Below are positions 61,439-64,000 of a DNA stretch of 64,000 nt, in pieces; the first letter of the stretch is position 1; every line of letters begins with the position of its first letter. Under the pieces are notes generated by a model. The model had not been told where the DNA came from and made no database searches. It saw nothing but the letters and a program-made list of their open reading frames with translations. Source of the DNA: a bacterium (GTDB taxonomy: Bacteria; Armatimonadota; Fimbriimonadia; Fimbriimonadales; Fimbriimonadaceae); the NCBI GenBank assembly GCA_013823945.1, contig PNMZ01000003.1:212326-276325 (forward strand), read 5' to 3'. Position numbers and translations under genes: made by a program.

Positions 61439-64000
61439 ATGGATGATTTTGAATTTGGGCGGCCGGAACTGGCTTCGACCTTGATGACGATGGAGTTTGG
61501 GGAAGATGGGCGGATTCACCAGTTGTGGGCGACTGACCCGGGTTTGCCGGAAGAGGGGGAAGATTTTCAGTTTGTTTTGCCGCCGATCCAGTTTGGGGAA
61601 GAGGGGGCAGATGACTATTATCCGGGCACCATTTTGATGTCGGTTCGGAGCGATCCGGATGAGCCGTGGGCGAGTTCGCGGAATTCGGGGGCAAAGATGC
61701 GGACGGTGCCGGGATTTGGGGAGGCGGAAGAAGGAATTGTTTTTGAATACGAGTTTCCGTTCATTGACGGATTGGAAGTCACGGGCCGGTTTTATGAGCA
61801 GATGGACGGTTTGCCGCAAGTGGTTTGGGATGTTGAGATCAAGAATACTGGTCGGAAGACGTTGGAGGTGGGGGAGCTTGGTTTTCCGTTTGCGCTCAAC
61901 AATTATTTTGATGGGTTTGGGTGGAACGATGAGCAACTCACTCGGTTGTGGCAAAGCCGGGTTTATCTTCATAAGTTTGTGGGAGGGGGGGCGAGTTGGC
62001 TGTTTGCGCAACGAATGACGGCGCTTTCTCCGGGGTTGTTGATTTATCCGGGCGAGAATACGGGTTGGGAGTTCTTTAATCATGTTCCAGGGAGTCTGAG
62101 TACGCCGCACCAATGGGAAGGAATCCCTGTGTTTTATGTTTACAGTAAGGCGACGATTGAGCGTGAAGAGTGGCCGACCTGGTTCAACGAGCATACGAGT
62201 TTGATCTTGGAGCCGGGGGATAGCCGCAAGATTCAGACCCGGTTTGTCGCGACGGAAAGCGATAAGTTTGATGGAGTTCACCATACGCTTTCGATGTGTA
62301 ATCGCCCAACGATTCGGGTTTTGCCGAGTGCGGTTGCGCCGGCGGATATTGGAATTGGGGTCGAGGTTGCGGGAACGGCGGTCAAGAAGTTCTTTGTCAG
62401 CCGAGAAGCAGAGACCGAGGTCGATTTGGATGAGAATGGGGGGTTCTGCTTTGTGCGTCCGCGGGAAGCGGGTCCGATGATCGTGAGTTTTCAGAACGGG
62501 GAAGGCGTGATGTGCCATGCGCACCTGATGTTTGTTGATCCGATTGAGGATTTGATCAAACGTCGGGCGGCTTGGCTGACCAAATTCCAAACAGTTGGAA
62601 CGGAGGGCGGGGCATTGAACGGGGCAATCGTTCCGGCGGAAATGGGGGCGATGGATGAGCCTCCGATCAAGTTGGTTGATCCGACGGATTATGCCGAGCC
62701 CAGCGGACTTGAATGTTCTTTGGGGGATGCATTATTTTTGGCGGAGAAGTGCGCGATCTATCCCATTCGCGAAGAAGTTAACGCCATTGATAAATATGTT
62801 GAAGAGTTCTTGTTACAACGGGTACAGAACCCGGGGAATGGAGCCGTAGCGAGTGTTTTGGTGGATGGAGTTCCGGCCTATTTTGGCCGTCCGATGACTT
62901 ATCCGAGTGTAGCGAACTTGTACTTTGCTATGTATAAGATTGCTAACGGATATGGTGAGGTTTCGCGGACGGCAGATGACTATTTACGCCTGGCGGGGCG
63001 AACGATTGAGGCGTTGTTTGAACACGGGTGGCGGCTATATGTCCGATCCGTTGGGGTGATGGGCTTTTCGCGAATATATGAGATCGAACGACACATTCGT
63101 CAGGCGGGAATGACGGAACTTGCGGACTCGGTTCGGCGGTGGATTGACTTTAAGAGTGGGGAATTGGTGAAGATGAAGTATCCATTTGCCGGGGAAACGG
63201 TGATGGATACAAGTGGGTTTGAAGAGGTTGCGGCGGCGGCGCGCTATCAGGATGATGATGACCATTTAGAGCGGACGATCCGGTGTGCTTTTGCGACGAG
63301 ATCCCTGGCTCCGAGCTGGTGGTGGTATGGATCGGACAAACGACACGGTGATTTGGGTGAATCGAATTCCCCGAAAGCGGTTCTTGACCGGGGAGAGTTG
63401 TGTTTGGGGCACACGACAATTCCGAATTCGATGATCTTTTTTGGATTAATGGATCGGGATTATCTGGCTTTGCCGGATGCCTATGTTCGATTAGCATTTG
63501 GGGGGATGTTGGGGCCGTGGGCGTTGATTCGGAGTGATGGGGCGGCGAGCATGTGTTATTGCCCCGACTTGAGCAGTAAGCAGGCGGGATATAACCGGTT
63601 CACTGGTCCTGGGGGACATGGTTATGCGCATTATTTGATTGGGGCAGCGAGTTACGTTTTGCCGAGTCGAACGCAAGATGGCTATTCGTTTGGGTGCCAC
63701 GCTCAGATCGAGGGGGATATGCACATTGTCCGCCCTTGGGATGGAGTTGGGCGTCGGATTGTGATGCGCCAGATTGGGGTGGAGTTTGAGATGGCATTTG
63801 GAGTGATTCGGGAGCTACGACTCGATTTGAATCTTCGGTGGTTTGAGTTAGTCGTTGAAAATCCGGCGGACAAGGCGATTGAAACGGAGCTTTCGGTGCG
63901 CGGTCTGTGGGGACGTGAACTTGGACATGGAGAACAGAAGATTCCGCTGACAGATGGTGTGTTCCGAGTTCCGGTTGCTATGGAGCCGGGACGGAAAGTG
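61439..64000 (+). CDS. DUF5695-like protein (sugar-enzyme-like), 3' truncated by window edge
   Basis: 854 codons without a stop from ATG 61439 to the window edge (MDDFEFGRPELASTLMTMEF). The reading frame is unbroken; the antisense frames over it are shadows. N-terminal beta sandwich (PGLPEEGEDFQFVLPP, EPGDSRKIQTRF) then a helical (alpha/alpha) toroid-like part (DDYLRLAGRTIEALFEHGWR, FATRSLAPSWWWYGSD) as in six-hairpin glycosidases. I recall this layout from DUF5695 proteins. Cytoplasmic (no signal seen). Substrate unknown. Confidence 0.65.
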   Translation, partial: MDDFEFGRPELASTLMTMEFGEDGRIHQLWATDPGLPEEGEDFQFVLPPIQFGEEGADDYYPGTILMSVRSDPDEPWASSRNSGAKMRTVPGFGEAEEGIVFEYEFPFIDGLEVTGRFYEQMDGLPQVVWDVEIKNTGRKTLEVGELGFPFALNNYFDGFGWNDEQLTRLWQSRVYLHKFVGGGASWLFAQRMTALSPGLLIYPGENTGWEFFNHVPGSLSTPHQWEGIPVFYVYSKATIEREEWPTWFNEHTSLILEPGDSRKIQTRFVATESDKFDGVHHTLSMCNRPTIRVLPSAVAPADIGIGVEVAGTAVKKFFVSREAETEVDLDENGGFCFVRPREAGPMIVSFQNGEGVMCHAHLMFVDPIEDLIKRRAAWLTKFQTVGTEGGALNGAIVPAEMGAMDEPPIKLVDPTDYAEPSGLECSLGDALFLAEKCAIYPIREEVNAIDKYVEEFLLQRVQNPGNGAVASVLVDGVPAYFGRPMTYPSVANLYFAMYKIANGYGEVSRTADDYLRLAGRTIEALFEHGWRLYVRSVGVMGFSRIYEIERHIRQAGMTELADSVRRWIDFKSGELVKMKYPFAGETVMDTSGFEEVAAAARYQDDDDHLERTIRCAFATRSLAPSWWWYGSDKRHGDLGESNSPKAVLDRGELCLGHTTIPNSMIFFGLMDRDYLALPDAYVRLAFGGMLGPWALIRSDGAASMCYCPDLSSKQAGYNRFTGPGGHGYAHYLIGAASYVLPSRTQDGYSFGCHAQIEGDMHIVRPWDGVGRRIVMRQIGVEFEMAFGVIRELRLDLNLRWFELVVENPADKAIETELSVRGLWGRELGHGEQKIPLTDGVFRVPVAMEPGRKV

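Noticed and set aside
61364..62590. 408-aa open frame on the minus strand
   Set aside because: It is antisense to the continuous DUF5695-like frame on the plus strand and has low-complexity Arg/Pro/Asn composition.
1..64000. CRISPR arrays, rRNA genes and complete insertion sequences
   Set aside because: No regularly spaced 25-40 base repeats, no rRNA sequence and no transposase gene with inverted ends were seen.

Overview
The window reads as the chromosome of a diderm bacterium (outer-membrane barrel, TolC-type channel, RND efflux, exported multi-Cys proteins) of moderate GC. The family mix (NarK pair, NnrS, YHS and DUF305 copper proteins, a DUF5695-like protein after folC) resembles Armatimonadota/Fimbriimonadia, but that is recollection, not a computed placement.

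Layout. (1) 1-6585: nitrate/nitrite module with two NarK transporters, an NnrS-like membrane protein, MobA, a carboxymuconolactone-decarboxylase-like protein and a NarI/DsrM-like membrane cytochrome b, plus a broken VOC gene. (2) 6711-58429: an integrative element of about 51.7 kb bounded by a perfect 60-bp direct repeat formed by the 3' end of tRNA-Arg(CCU). The intact tRNA lies at the right end next to a tyrosine integrase; GAGAGACC-type repeats flank both ends. (3) 58461-64000: chromosomal genes (folC, exported thioredoxin-like protein, a membrane-anchored unknown, start of a large DUF5695-like protein).

Inside the element. 7.1-26.3 kb is a metal-resistance block: DUF305 protein, copA-copZ-csoR with a perfect operator palindrome, a run of exported Cys/Met-rich proteins (NosL-like modules, cupredoxin, cytochrome-c/DUF2231, YHS), a CzcCBA-type efflux pump and a Zn/Cd/Pb ATPase. 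At 26323-26434 sits a diverged copy of the left attachment site, so the island looks composite. 27-38.7 kb holds mobilisation, replication and regulation genes (Replic_Relax protein, VirD4/TraG-like ATPase, RepO-like protein, XRE regulators, Mrr-like protein, large serine recombinase, ArdC). 39.3-57.1 kb is a defence region: type I restriction-modification with RhuM, a Gabija-like GajA/GajB pair, a tightly coupled operon of an unknown protein, a QueC-like enzyme, an XRE-ImmA/IrrE protease and a PIN protein, then DprA/SLOG-like, zinc-ribbon, excisionase-like and HEPN genes. The QueC-like operon is the best candidate for an undescribed system.
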